The notes under the pieces were generated by a model that was not told the origin of the DNA, did not search any database, and saw only the letters and a list, made by a program, of their open reading frames with translations. Positions 25,106 through 37,691 of a DNA stretch of 64,000 bases are shown piece after piece (position 1 is the stretch's first letter; every line of letters starts with the position of its first letter). Source of the DNA: JBIOJM01 sp044450785. GTDB taxonomy: Bacteria > Planctomycetota > Planctomycetia > Isosphaerales > Isosphaeraceae. Made by a program: the position numbers and the translations under genes. Location: contig JBIOJM010000009.1 of the NCBI GenBank assembly GCA_044450785.1, positions 4,209-68,208 on the forward strand, in the 5' to 3' direction.

Positions 25106-25176
25106 CCTTGGCTCGGCGGCAATCTGGCAAGACCGTGACCGAAACGGTATGCTAGGCTGGACGTTGAGTGAGGATG

Positions 25177-25204
25177 GCCCCCGAACCCGCGGTGGGCTTT
25201 TTTT
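25177..25204 (+). terminator. Intrinsic terminator between the STAS gene and leuS
   Basis: GCCCCCG (25177-25183) pairs with CGGTGGGC (25190-25197, one bulged T) around a 6-base loop, followed by seven T residues (25198-25204). It is 71 bases after the STAS stop and 71 before leuS, so it most simply ends the STAS transcript; leuS attenuation is an alternative. Confidence 0.65.
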
Positions 25205-25275
25205 GTCCATGGAGCGACCTGCGGCCCAGGGTAGTCGGGCGATTCCTCGGTCGTCGCGGCCGGAGAGCGTCAGGA

Positions 25276-28016
<2,741 letters not shown>

Positions 28017-28020
<4 letters not shown>

Positions 28021-30896
28021 CCCGGTCACGTTATCTCGTCGGCATCGATCTGGGCACGACCAACTGTGCGGTCGCTTATGTCGACACGCAGGGTCGAGAG
28101 CGACCGGCAGCGGACATCCGGAATTTCGAGGTGCCGCAGTTGGTGGCGCCGGGCGAGACCGCGCCGCGGACAATGCTGCCGTCGTTTTTGTACCTGCCGG
28201 GCGAACACGAGCTGCCCCCGGGCGCCGCCTGCCTCCCCTGGAACGCGGGGGCCGATCGGATCGTTGGTGAGTTTGCCCGGTTGCAAGGGGCGAAAGTGCC
28301 CGCCCGGCTGGTCTCCAGCGCCAAGAGCTGGCTCTGCCACGCCGGGATCGACCGTGAAGCCGACATCCTCCCATGGGGGAGCAAGCCCGAGATCAAAAAG
28401 GTCTCGCCGGTCGAGGCATCCGCTGCCTATCTGCGACACATCCGGGACGCCTGGAACCACGCGTTCGCCCACGATGACAGCTCCGGGCGCCTCGAGAATC
28501 AAGAGGTTGTCCTGACGGTCCCGGCCTCGTTCGACGAAGCGGCCCGTGAGCTGACCATCGAGGCTGCCAGGCGAGCCGAGCTCGCCTCGATCACACTTCT
28601 CGAGGAGCCCCAGGCGGCCTTCTACTGCTGGATCGTCTCGCACAAGGACCGGTGGCAGCGCGAGGTTCGAGCCGGCGAGCTGATCCTGGTCTGTGACATC
28701 GGGGGCGGCACGACCGACTTCAGCCTGATCACCGTCGTCGAGACGCCGACTGGGCCGGGCTTTCGCCGGGTCGCCGTCGGCGATCACCTGATGCTCGGCG
28801 GTGACAATGTCGACCTCGCGCTGGCTCATCACGTTGAGAAGAAGCTGGCAGGCGTGCGGCTCGACTTCGAGCAGTGGAGCGCGCTTCGGTCCGCCTGCCG
28901 GACAGCCAAGGAGAAGCTCCTGGGCGACCAGCAGCCCGCCCTCGAGCGCTGGCCGGTCTCCATCGCCGGCCGCGGGTCAAAGTTGATCGGCGGCAGCATC
29001 CAGGCCGAGCTGACTCGGGGCGAGGTCGAGTCGATCGCCCTCGAGGGGTTCTTTCCCCGAGTGGGCCGGAGCGAGGATCCCGAGCGCGGAGCCAGGATCG
29101 GCTTGCAGGAATTCGGGCTCCCCTTCGTGGCCGACCCGGCCGTGCCCAAACACCTGAACCACTTCCTGAGGCGTCACCGGGCCGAACCCATCGGGCTGGA
29201 GGGGCACCGGCCCGAGGATCGGCCCGCGCGTCCCGACGCAATCCTGTTCAACGGCGGAGCGCTCACGCCCGAGAGCGTTCGCGCCCGGATCGTCGAGGTC
29301 ATCACGTCGTGGTTCCTTGACGATCCGGGCCCCGCCTTCTCGTTGCGGGTCCTCACCAACATCTCGCTCGATCTGGCGGTGGCTCAAGGCGCTGCCTATT
29401 ACGGTGTGGTCCGGCGCGGCGGCGGCATCCGAATCGGCGGCGGGACCGCGCGGTCGTTCTACGTCGGGATCGAGACCGCCCTTTCCCAGAAGCCGTGGCT
29501 CTGCGCTGTGCCTCGCGATGCCCAGGAGGGCGAAGAGATCGCCATCGCCGGGCATGATTTCGACCTGTTGATGGGCCAGCCGGTCGTTTTCCCGCTGGCC
29601 AGCAGCTCGGTCCGGCCCGACGACAAGCCCGGCGCTCTGGTCCGAGCCGATCCCGACTCGATCCGCGAGCTTCCCCCGTTGCAAAGCCTGATGCGCGTGA
29701 GTCGCAAGGCCAGGGCCGAGCGCGTGCCGGTCAACCTCGCCGCGAGGGTGACCGAGGTCGGAACGATCGAGCTGTGGTGCCAGTCGCGGACCGACCAACG
29801 CCGCTGGCGGCTCCAGATCCAGCTCCGCGGCCCGGCCGGTCAGCTCACGGCCGCCGGACCGGTCACCGGCGACGAGTCCGACCGGGTCATCGTCGAACAG
29901 TCGGTGATTCTTGCCGCGATCGCGGCCATCCATGCGGCATTCGAAGACCGCCCCGCCGCCCCGCCGCCATCGTCGACGACCGAAGAGATCGGCCCGGCGC
30001 GACTGGTGAAGCGGCTCGAAGAAGTCCTCGAGGCGCCGCGCGACCAGTGGCCGCCATCCGCGATTCGCGCCTTCTGGGATCCCCTGCTCGCGTTGGCAGA
30101 GAAGCGCCTGAAGAGTCCTCGGCACGAATCGCGTTGGTTCAATCTCGCCGGGTTCTTTCTGAGGCCAGGGCGCGGCTTCCCGCTCGATGAGGTGAGGATC
30201 AAAGCCCTCTGGCCGATCTTCCATCAGGGTGTCAAGCACGGCAAGGACGTGCAGTGCTGGAGCGAATGGTGGATTCTCTGGCGCCGCGTGGCGGCGGGCC
30301 TGTCGCGGCCTCACCACGACGAAATCCACCGGCGGCTGGCCCCCTTCCTGCTCCCGGCCAAAGGATCCAGCCCTGCCAAGAAGGCCGGTCGCTCCAAGCC
30401 CGAGCCCCACGAGCTCGCTGAGATGTGGCGGTGCGCCGCCAGTCTCGAGCGCTTGCCGGCGGAGATCAAGGAATCGCTGGGTGATGCACTCTTGAAAGAG
30501 CCGGCGCACGTTTCGCCGGGGACGCACGTCCTCTGGAGTTTGGGCCGGCTGGGCGCGCGGGTGCCTCTGTACGGGCCCGCCAACACGGTCGTCGGCAAGG
30601 AGACGGCCGAGCGCTGGACCAAGGCCGTGCTCGGCCGCTACTTCGCTCCGGGCCGCGAGACCGGCGACGCCGTCTTCGCCCTGGTCCAACTGGCGAGGGT
30701 CGCCGATGATCGCGCCCGCGACCTCGACGACGCACTCCGTCAGGAAGTCGTTCGCCGCCTCACTACGCTTGGCGCCGACGAGCCTGTCCTGCGGCCGGTG
30801 CGCGAATATCACGAGCTCGAAAAAGCCCAGCAGGTGCAAGCCTTCGGCGACTCATTGCCGATTGGCCTGCGCTTGGTGAGCGACACGACGATCTGA
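28017..30896 (+). CDS. Large Hsp70/DnaK-family protein
   Basis: 959 residues, well over the ~640 of DnaK. The actin-like ATPase half is clear: VGIDLGTTNCAVAYVD (phosphate 1), TVPASFDEAARELTIEAAR, EEPQAAFYCW, VCDIGGGTTDFSLITV (phosphate 2), and FNGGALTPESVRAR in place of the adenosine motif. An insertion of roughly 60 residues and a ~350-residue C-terminal part without obvious DnaK lid similarity follow; this half may hold a different substrate or partner domain. No J-protein or GrpE gene nearby. It starts within the leuS stop, so the two are cotranscribed. Large Hsp70 homologues of this kind are common in planctomycetes with unknown clients. Confidence 0.9.
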
Positions 30897-30898
30897 GC

Positions 30899-32578
30899 TC
30901 AATCCTCCGGCTCCTCCCGGTACGCCTCTCCCCAGGATCGCAGGTAGTAGCCGATCGCCTGTTCGGGGTCGAGGCGGATGATCGCGTCGAAGTCGCGCCG
31001 GGCGTCGTCGTGACGCCCGATCTGCGCCAGGAGCTGGCCGCGCAGGATGTGCGCACCAACGCTCTCGGGCGACCAGCGGACGGCCTCGTTCAGGTCGGCG
31101 AGGGCCTCTTCGAGTTCGTCGAGCGCGATCCGGACCGTAGCGCGCTGGAGGTATCCGTCGACGAGGTCGGGGCGGAGGCGGATGGCCTCGGTATAATCGG
31201 CGACGGCCTCGTCGGGCCGGCCGGTCTGGAACACGAACTGGCCGCGGGCAAGGAAGACGTGCGGGTCCTCGGGGTCGAGCTCGACGGCCCGGTCGTAGTC
31301 GTGGTCGGCCGCGCCGAGCTCGACCATGCCCTGGTGGACCCGCCCGCGCATCACATAATAGGTCGCCAGCGGGTAGCCGTCCCGCCCCTCGACCGCGGCG
31401 GGGTTTTTCTGCGCGGCCTCCTCGACGATGCGGATCGCCGCGGTGTAGTCGGCGACGGCCCGGGCAGGCGCGTCGGTCTGGACGTGGAGGTTGGCCCGAT
31501 TGCCGAGCGGCACCGGCCAGGAGGGCGCCAGCTCGATCGCCTTGCGGAAGTCGGCCAGCGCCAGGGCGGTCTTTCGCATCTGCGCGCGGATCACGCCGCG
31601 GGTGTTGTAGACCCCGGCGTGCTCAGGCGCGAGCGCGAGCGCGGCGTCGCAATCGGAAATGGCCTCCTCCAGTTGACCCTTCGCTTGCCGCGCCGTCGCG
31701 CGCGCGCCGTAGACCTCCGGGTGCTTGAATCCCAGGCGGACTGCCGCGTTGCAGTCGGCCTCGCACTCGGTGGAGCGCTGACCGGCGCGGCGGATGAGTG
31801 CACGGACGCCGTACGCCAGGGCGCAGTTCGGGTCGGCCGCCAGGGCCTTGCCGCTGTCGTCGAGCGCCTGGTGCAGTTCGCCGCGGATCATGTGCGACTG
31901 CGCGCGGTACGCGAGCCGTTCGGCGTCCTTGAGCGCCAGGAGCTGAAGCTGCATCGGGTCTTCCCCACCCTTGCTCGGGTCGGGCTCGATTCCGTGCCGG
32001 GCAAACCATTCGAGCAGCAGGGCGGGGTCGGAAAGCTTGGCATCGTGCTTCCAGCGATACCAGCGGAAGCCGTGACCGTGATGGAATGAGAGCGTGGCGA
32101 CCAGTCCCCGCCCCGCGTAGCATTCGGCCGTCGGGCCGCCCAGGCACGCGCAGTGGCCAAAGCTCTCGGGGGCCTCCTCAACCCGCAGTGCCTTGCGGAA
32201 CGCGGAGATCTCGGCGCGGTCGCGGGTGTCGAGCAGAACGTCCGTGCCCAGGGGCTGGTCGCGCATCATCCCGCCGGACAGGATCCGCAGGCGGTCCACC
32301 TTCGCCAGCACGCCGTCGAGCTCGGCCTGTGACGGATCAGTCCCCTTGGCCAGCCCGTGCTGGTACTCGTAAGACAGCCGGTCCGTGATCATATTGGCCG
32401 AGCCCATCTGGACCACGACCATCGGTGCGTCTTCCTCCGGCCGCCCGAAGAGGTGCGCGAACGACGCGGACGCGTCTGCCTTCTCCGCGAGCTCCGCACT
32501 CGGTTCGGGTTTGGGAATCTCCGCCTGGGGCGCCGGCCTGGGGCGCCGCCCACCGAAGAATCGCTTGAAGAAGTTCAT
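30899..32578 (-). CDS. Tetratricopeptide repeat protein
   Basis: 559 residues from ATG 32578 (MNFFKRFFGGRR). The first ~220 residues form a separate domain without clear family match (VVVQMGSANMITDRLSYEYQHGL; CACLGGPTAECYAG). From ~235 to the end are about nine TPR units with the usual small/aromatic spacing, for example YNTRGVIRAQMRKTALALADFRKAIELAP and YLQRATVRIALDELEEALADLNEAVRWSP (given here only in part as pattern). Cytoplasmic scaffold or interaction role by family. Its stop is three bases from the convergent Hsp70 stop. Confidence 0.85.
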   Translation of the reverse strand: MNFFKRFFGGRRPRPAPQAEIPKPEPSAELAEKADASASFAHLFGRPEEDAPMVVVQMGSANMITDRLSYEYQHGLAKGTDPSQAELDGVLAKVDRLRILSGGMMRDQPLGTDVLLDTRDRAEISAFRKALRVEEAPESFGHCACLGGPTAECYAGRGLVATLSFHHGHGFRWYRWKHDAKLSDPALLLEWFARHGIEPDPSKGGEDPMQLQLLALKDAERLAYRAQSHMIRGELHQALDDSGKALAADPNCALAYGVRALIRRAGQRSTECEADCNAAVRLGFKHPEVYGARATARQAKGQLEEAISDCDAALALAPEHAGVYNTRGVIRAQMRKTALALADFRKAIELAPSWPVPLGNRANLHVQTDAPARAVADYTAAIRIVEEAAQKNPAAVEGRDGYPLATYYVMRGRVHQGMVELGAADHDYDRAVELDPEDPHVFLARGQFVFQTGRPDEAVADYTEAIRLRPDLVDGYLQRATVRIALDELEEALADLNEAVRWSPESVGAHILRGQLLAQIGRHDDARRDFDAIIRLDPEQAIGYYLRSWGEAYREEPED

Positions 32579-32650
32579 GATTTCGAACCGCCGACGGGTT
32601 CCGAAGGGACGAACGGACCAGCTCATTCAGCATAACGAAATGGTCGCGGT

Positions 32651-32818
32651 GAAGCCAACACAACGCAAGCCCGGCTTGCCGCCGAACTGCTGGCCAGTGC
32701 CGCCCACGGCAGCACGGCGGCGCGGGTCAAGGCGTTCGTAGAGCAGGGAGGAGGGTGCCGGGCGACGTTCTTCAACTACCGGCGTTATCTACTTCAGAAG
32801 ATAACGGCGGTTATGTAG
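32651..32818 (+). pseudogene. Open fragment of an unknown gene ending in the left inverted repeat
   Basis: A frame without ATG reads EANTTQARLAAELLASAAHG, then a basic stretch, then CRATFFNYRRYLLQKITAVM and a stop that lies inside the 26-bp inverted repeat. Composition and the pattern RATFFNYRR look like real protein, perhaps a small HTH. I infer that the element boundary cut this gene, or that it is a degenerate accessory gene. Family not recognised. An 8-bp dyad cgttatct/agataacg (32784-32807 region) sits beside the repeat. The remainder of the gap to 33118 shows no gene. Confidence 0.35.
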
Positions 32819-32833
32819 CGGAGTTGGTTATGT
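32808..32833 (+). repeat. Left 26-bp inverted repeat
   Basis: Contains GGTTATGT twice as direct repeats separated by nine bases; inverted copy with one mismatch at 40384-40409. The paired 8-mers are candidate recombinase-binding arms. Confidence 0.75.
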
Positions 32834-33118
32834 GTTGCCGCCGGCGGAGATCACCTCTTCCGTTGCACATGGCGCGCATGGAACACCGCATAATCGATCG
32901 AATCACGGCCCCCCCAATGAAGCCGATAAGGCAGCTTTCCGGTGGCGAAACGACAAGAATCAACGGCCTTCTGTGTTCGCCAAATCAGTCCGTTGCTATC
33001 GAAACCCCGATTGGGGTAAATCGCTGGGGTCGATGTGACCGACGCGGGGTAAGCGCACGGTAAAACCAGTCTTGCCACGGCTGCTACTCATCGGGCCAGG
33101 ACGAGGCGTGCCCGTCGC

Positions 33119-36100
33119 CTACTTCTTCGCCGCTGAGAACAGCTTCTCATCACTCAGGGCTTTGCCCACGGCCTCTTTCAACGCGGGGCCTCGAAGGTCT
33201 CTGGCCAAAATCCGGCCGTTGGGACCGATCAGAAACGTCGCCGGAATTCCCCGAATCGAGTATGTCTCGCCCACGTTCTGGAACTCCTTCTTCGCGGGCG
33301 CAGCGCGTACACTCCACGGAACCGGCCCGCCAAACACCTGTGTCCAGCTTAGCGCGTTTGCCTTGGTGTACGTCGCCGGAGTCTGGGTGGCTTCGTCGCA
33401 CGACACGCCGACGAGCAAGAACCTGGGATCGCCGCCGAACTTCGCCTGGATGTCCTTCATCGCCGGAATCTCGCCAAGGCGAGGCGGCCACGCCGCCCAG
33501 AAGTCGAGCAAGACAAGCTTGCCGCGCTGCTCGCTCAGCTTGAACTGGCCGCCGTCGAGCCGTGGAGCCGTGAAGTCGGGGGCGAGGTCGCCGACTCGCA
33601 CATAAAGCCTGACCTTCACGTCCCCGATCTCGACCGGTTGGTCCTCCGGTCCTTCAGGCACGGTCACGGTGAGCGTCGCCTCACCCATCGTGGCGCGTGG
33701 GGCGCCCCAGGTCCTCTTGTCGGAAGGCAAATTCACGGGAATTGTTAACTCATAAGTACCCGGTGCCACGTTCTCGATGCGGAACTTCCCGTCTTCGTCA
33801 AACCCCGACGCGAACGTGAGCCAGGCCGCCGTGGGTTTACGGCGCTCGGCTCTGGGCGGTTCGAGGACGGCTGGGTTGTTGGTCCGCCAGTCAACGGGCT
33901 CGGGAGGAGTGCCGTCGAGCACCACCCGGCCGATCACTGGACGACCCTTGCCGCCGAGTCGAACCTGGGTCGTCTGGCCTGGCTTCACGTCGACCGACAA
34001 CTGCTCGCACCACTCGCTTCGCAAGGGCGTGACCACAACGCGGGCGATGTGACCGCGGCCGGGAATCACCCTATCAATCGCGAACCGCCCCTGCGAATCG
34101 GCCGCGAAGTGATAGTCGTAACTCTGCCATCTGAAGGCACCACCGCGGTTCCAGGACGACTCCGGCAAATACACGACTGATTGGTAGGCAGCCGGCTTGC
34201 GGCCGATCCTCACCTCGCCTTCGAGTCGTCCCCAGGGCTGCAAGACAAGCTTTCCGGTCTTCGCGAACTCATCAGATGTCGCGTCAGCGAATCCCGCATC
34301 TGCCGCTACGGCGAGCAAGAACGTCTCCTCATGTTTCGGGACCGTGAGCCGGCCGTCCGGTCCGGTGGTAGTCGTCTCGGCATTCGAGTTCCCCTCGACA
34401 ACGCCGTCACGCACGGACGCGCGATTCTCCTGCGTGCCCACAACAACTTGGACCCCAGCGGCGGGTCTGCCGTCGGGAAGGAGTACGACTCCGGAGATCC
34501 CCGCGGCGGGCTTCAAGCGGAAGTCCTGGATCATCGCGCCTTCGTCCGAGCGGAAGGCGCGCGATTCGGCCGGCTCGTAGCCAGGCGCCTCGACGCGCAC
34601 GTAGCACGCCTTCCTCGGCATATCGAACTTCATCGAGTAACGACCTCTGGTGTATTCCGCCGCGCCCATGCGCCACCAGGTGATGCTCCGCTTCCCTTGG
34701 AACCACGACAGGATCCCCTGCCTCCCTGCGGGTTGGTCGAAGCCTTGGATCACGCGGAAACGGGGCACCGGCTTGCCGGTGGCAGCGTCGGTCACACTCC
34801 CCGAGATGACGAGCTCAGGGTCGAGCGTCACGACGTGCTCTTGATCCGAGGCGGTCAGGGATACGGGTTCCTTGCGCAGATACCCATCTTTGAAGATATG
34901 GAAAAGCATGGCGTCGCTCGGGGCACTCGTCCATGTGAAGCGCCCTGCGGCATCGGTTTGAGCGTTCCAGGGGGAGCGCCATGCAACCTCGGATTGAGCC
35001 CCGACCCTGAGCAACGAGTCGTGCCCACGCCACGTACCGACCTGCAAGTAGGTGCCGGCGACGGGCTTGCCGGCCCGGTCTACGACCCTGACACGGAGTG
35101 TGCTCGCCTTTCCCAGTCGGATGACAGGCGCCTCCACCTCTGCTCCATTCGGGACGTTAACCTCCCGAAACTCGGGGCCGAAACCCTCAGCCTGCGCCGT
35201 GACGATCGCCGAACCCGCATCACAACCTCGGAGGGTGTACTTCCCGAGTTCGTCGGTCGCCACGGGCGTCCTCTCGTCCCGATATTCAATTCCTCCTGTG
35301 TCGACTTGAGCCCCCTTCACGGGCTTCCCTGATCCGTCGACCACGCGGCCCTTCACCGTGCTCGCTTTCGAGAGGATCGTCCGCCAGTCTCGCCCGCCTT
35401 CCGATTGGCCTGGACGCCGTAGGTAGTCTGGATGGCGGACGTGCAGGCTCACGCCCGACACGTTTGCCGGCGCATCGTCGATGCGCCACCGCCCCTGCTC
35501 ATCGGTCTTGGTGGTTCCCAGTTCATAAACGTAGCGGGGTTCCTTGCCTTCCGTCGGCCAGGCCATTGGGGTCACACTTGCCTGCGCAATGGGCTTCCCG
35601 GCCTCGTCCTGCACGACGCCACTGATTGGCACGCCCAGTTCGAGCCGCGCTTCCTGCGACTCCGGCAACGAGATGGCATGTCTGCGGTCGTCCCAATGCA
35701 AGAACAGACCCACGTACCCGGGTTTCTTCAGGTTTAGACCCAGGAAGCGAATGGTGAATCCCAGGGGCCATTCGATCGCGGCCGTGCCCTCCTTGCCCGT
35801 CGTGACCGTCTCCTTACGAGGTTCGCCCTCACCTCGAATCTCGGAACTCACCGAGACCCCATCGAGCGGCTCACCGGTCCTTGCACTGAGCACGCGGAGG
35901 GAGAGACGATGACGCAAAGCGGGCTGCGTCGCGTCCTTGTCGGGAGCGGCATTCGCAACGCCTGGATTCGGTTCGGTCGCCTTTCGCGCTGGGGGTTGAT
36001 CGGCGCGCATGATCCCGAAGCCGCCGATGAGAATGACGACTGCACCCAAACCGAGCAGAGCAGGCACGATGAGTCTCCAGGGAAGTGCGCTGCGGAAAAC

Positions 36101-37117
36101 CCTGTGCTGGAGCGACTCGATCCGCACGAAGACGTCGGGCGGGCGGGCCATCGCCAGCCCGGGGACGGGCGCCGGCCCGGCGACCTGGAGCGCCAGCCGG
36201 GCGAGCGTCCGGCCGTACGAAGCGACGTCGCCAATGAGGTCGGCCGCCAGGGCGTCGCAGACCGCGTCGCAAGCCGCCAAGTGCGCGGCGCGCATCCGCC
36301 AGGCCAAAGGATGAAACCAAAGAAGGATCGACACGAAATGTAGGACCACGTTCCAGACCAGGTCGTGACGCGCCGCGTGGGCGAGCTCATGGGCGAGGAT
36401 GGCCCGGAGATCATCCCGGTTGGTCTCTTGGCAGTTCCCTTCCGGCAACAGAAGCCACGGTTGAAACAGGCCGGTCAGGCAGGGTGCGGGGACTTCCGGT
36501 GTCTGGACGACACGAACGGCTTGCCGGCAGCCGAGCGCCGCAGCGACGGCCCGGCACTCCTCGATGACCGTGGCTGGGACCTCCGTGGACCGTCGAACGA
36601 TCCTCGACACACGCCAGACGCAGAGCCCCAGCCGGACCGCCATCACGGCGACTCCGGACAGCCAGATCGCCAGCAAACAGGCGCCGAGGCTCGGTGCGGT
36701 CATGGCGGACTCGCTCAGAGCGACTGCCGGCCCTCCGCTCGATCGCTTTGCACTCTCCGAACGTCGAGGCGGTCCGGCGGTCGGGGCCTGAAGGTCGGCA
36801 GACGGCGCTGGCGTCTCCAGCAGAACCGGCAGCGAATCCGCAACCGGCGCGACGCGTTCCGAAGAAGCCTGTTGGACGATGATCGACTCCGCGCGAGGCA
36901 AGCGCCAGGTGGCGATCGGCGGACCAGCGGTGAGTAAGACGGTCGTCGCGAGACCCAACGCTGTCGACCGCCAAAGGAGTACCCGCCAGCGTGGATTTCG
37001 TCCCGCGAGCGCCATGTGCACCCCCCACGCCAGGATGAGCAAGGCCGTCCAGCGCCCGGCCAGGCTAAATCCTCGGGGGACGTCCGCCAACCACAATAAC
37101 ACCGAAGATGTGTTCAT
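33119..37117 (-). CDS. M56 (BlaR1-like) membrane metallopeptidase fused to carboxypeptidase-regulatory-like repeats and a degenerate TlpA domain
   Basis: 1332 residues. The N-terminal ~360 residues are a BlaR1-type M56 protease with several transmembrane helices and the zinc motif AHELAHAARHDLVW (HExxH). A last helix (~350-370) leads to an exported part made of repeated carboxypeptidase-regulatory/Ig-like domains (GRVVDGSGKPVKGA, GVVLLPDGRPAAGVQV and others). The final ~170 residues are TlpA/AhpC-like (VGDLAPDFTAPRLDGG, LVLLDFWAAWPPRLGEIP, YSIRGIPATFLIGPNGRI). The thioredoxin CxxC is absent: the usual WCxxC reads WPPRL. Known partners: BlaI-type repressors cut on signalling; the blaI-like gene overlaps this one by 4 bases (ATGA). 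The ligand is unknown; beta-lactam is not implied. Confidence 0.88.
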   Translation of the reverse strand: MNTSSVLLWLADVPRGFSLAGRWTALLILAWGVHMALAGRNPRWRVLLWRSTALGLATTVLLTAGPPIATWRLPRAESIIVQQASSERVAPVADSLPVLLETPAPSADLQAPTAGPPRRSESAKRSSGGPAVALSESAMTAPSLGACLLAIWLSGVAVMAVRLGLCVWRVSRIVRRSTEVPATVIEECRAVAAALGCRQAVRVVQTPEVPAPCLTGLFQPWLLLPEGNCQETNRDDLRAILAHELAHAARHDLVWNVVLHFVSILLWFHPLAWRMRAAHLAACDAVCDALAADLIGDVASYGRTLARLALQVAGPAPVPGLAMARPPDVFVRIESLQHRVFRSALPWRLIVPALLGLGAVVILIGGFGIMRADQPPARKATEPNPGVANAAPDKDATQPALRHRLSLRVLSARTGEPLDGVSVSSEIRGEGEPRKETVTTGKEGTAAIEWPLGFTIRFLGLNLKKPGYVGLFLHWDDRRHAISLPESQEARLELGVPISGVVQDEAGKPIAQASVTPMAWPTEGKEPRYVYELGTTKTDEQGRWRIDDAPANVSGVSLHVRHPDYLRRPGQSEGGRDWRTILSKASTVKGRVVDGSGKPVKGAQVDTGGIEYRDERTPVATDELGKYTLRGCDAGSAIVTAQAEGFGPEFREVNVPNGAEVEAPVIRLGKASTLRVRVVDRAGKPVAGTYLQVGTWRGHDSLLRVGAQSEVAWRSPWNAQTDAAGRFTWTSAPSDAMLFHIFKDGYLRKEPVSLTASDQEHVVTLDPELVISGSVTDAATGKPVPRFRVIQGFDQPAGRQGILSWFQGKRSITWWRMGAAEYTRGRYSMKFDMPRKACYVRVEAPGYEPAESRAFRSDEGAMIQDFRLKPAAGISGVVLLPDGRPAAGVQVVVGTQENRASVRDGVVEGNSNAETTTTGPDGRLTVPKHEETFLLAVAADAGFADATSDEFAKTGKLVLQPWGRLEGEVRIGRKPAAYQSVVYLPESSWNRGGAFRWQSYDYHFAADSQGRFAIDRVIPGRGHIARVVVTPLRSEWCEQLSVDVKPGQTTQVRLGGKGRPVIGRVVLDGTPPEPVDWRTNNPAVLEPPRAERRKPTAAWLTFASGFDEDGKFRIENVAPGTYELTIPVNLPSDKRTWGAPRATMGEATLTVTVPEGPEDQPVEIGDVKVRLYVRVGDLAPDFTAPRLDGGQFKLSEQRGKLVLLDFWAAWPPRLGEIPAMKDIQAKFGGDPRFLLVGVSCDEATQTPATYTKANALSWTQVFGGPVPWSVRAAPAKKEFQNVGETYSIRGIPATFLIGPNGRILARDLRGPALKEAVGKALSDEKLFSAAKK

Positions 37118-37503
37118 TTCCGGGTCCTCTTATCCCGCGGCTTGGCGTCCGGGACTTGGTCAGCGAGTCGCTTCAGCTTCAGGAGGTCGTCCTCGCTGAA
37201 CTTCTCCGACTTGATGATGTTCAGGACGAGGGTCTGGATCGAGCCGCCGCAGTAGGCGTCGACGAATTCCCCGAGCATCGAACGGAATGCCGAGCGCGGT
37301 CGGGTCGCCGGCTTGTAATAGTACGCCCTCCCGACCTTCCGGCGCGTCGCGTGAGCCTTTTCGACCAGCATCGTCAGGTAGAAACGCAGGGCCGGATTTT
37401 TGATCGGTTCGGGGAACCGCGCCTGGAGATCCGCGGGCTTCATCTCGCCATGCTCCCAGAGCAGGCGCATCACCTTCAGTTCCCCAGGCGTCAACGGCGG
37501 CAT
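37114..37503 (-). CDS. BlaI/MecI/CopY-family transcriptional repressor
   Basis: 129 residues from ATG 37503, with GGGAGGAG about eight bases upstream. The winged-helix region reads LTPGELKVMRLLWEHGEMKPADLQARF, then NPALRFYLTMLVEKAHATRRKVGRAYYYKP, matching BlaI; the C-terminal dimerisation helix includes QTLVLNIIKSEKFSEDDLLKLKRLAD. Family repressors bind dyads and are cleaved by the partner M56 protease. Its stop overlaps the M56-TlpA start. The dyad at 37541-37577 just upstream is a candidate autoregulatory operator. Confidence 0.9.
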   Translation of the reverse strand: MPPLTPGELKVMRLLWEHGEMKPADLQARFPEPIKNPALRFYLTMLVEKAHATRRKVGRAYYYKPATRPRSAFRSMLGEFVDAYCGGSIQTLVLNIIKSEKFSEDDLLKLKRLADQVPDAKPRDKRTRK

Positions 37504-37540
37504 CAGCAGCGCTCCTCCCACGGTCAACGTGCAAATCGTA

Positions 37541-37577
37541 CTGCACATGGAAGGCGAATGTCAAGCGGGATGTGCAG
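37541..37577. promoter_or_regulatory. Candidate BlaI-like operator dyad
   Basis: ctgcacat (37541-37548) and atgtgcag (37570-37577) form a perfect 8-bp inverted repeat with 21 bases between, about 40-75 bases before the repressor ATG. Position and TGCA/TGTGCA content suit a repressor site; spacing is wider than the classical BlaI box, so this is tentative. Confidence 0.35.
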
Positions 37578-37691
37578 GAGGACTTGCAGAGTGACAACCC
37601 GGGGGTAGGAAAAGATTCGGTGGTCGTTGCGAGGGTTAGCCACGCCGACTCGCGATCGGGGTACGAGCAGGTCCTCGGAGGGGTGAGACTC

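Noticed and set aside
33119..37503. BlaI/M56 pair as a beta-lactam resistance operon
   Set aside because: There is no penicillin-binding sensor domain and no beta-lactamase gene nearby.
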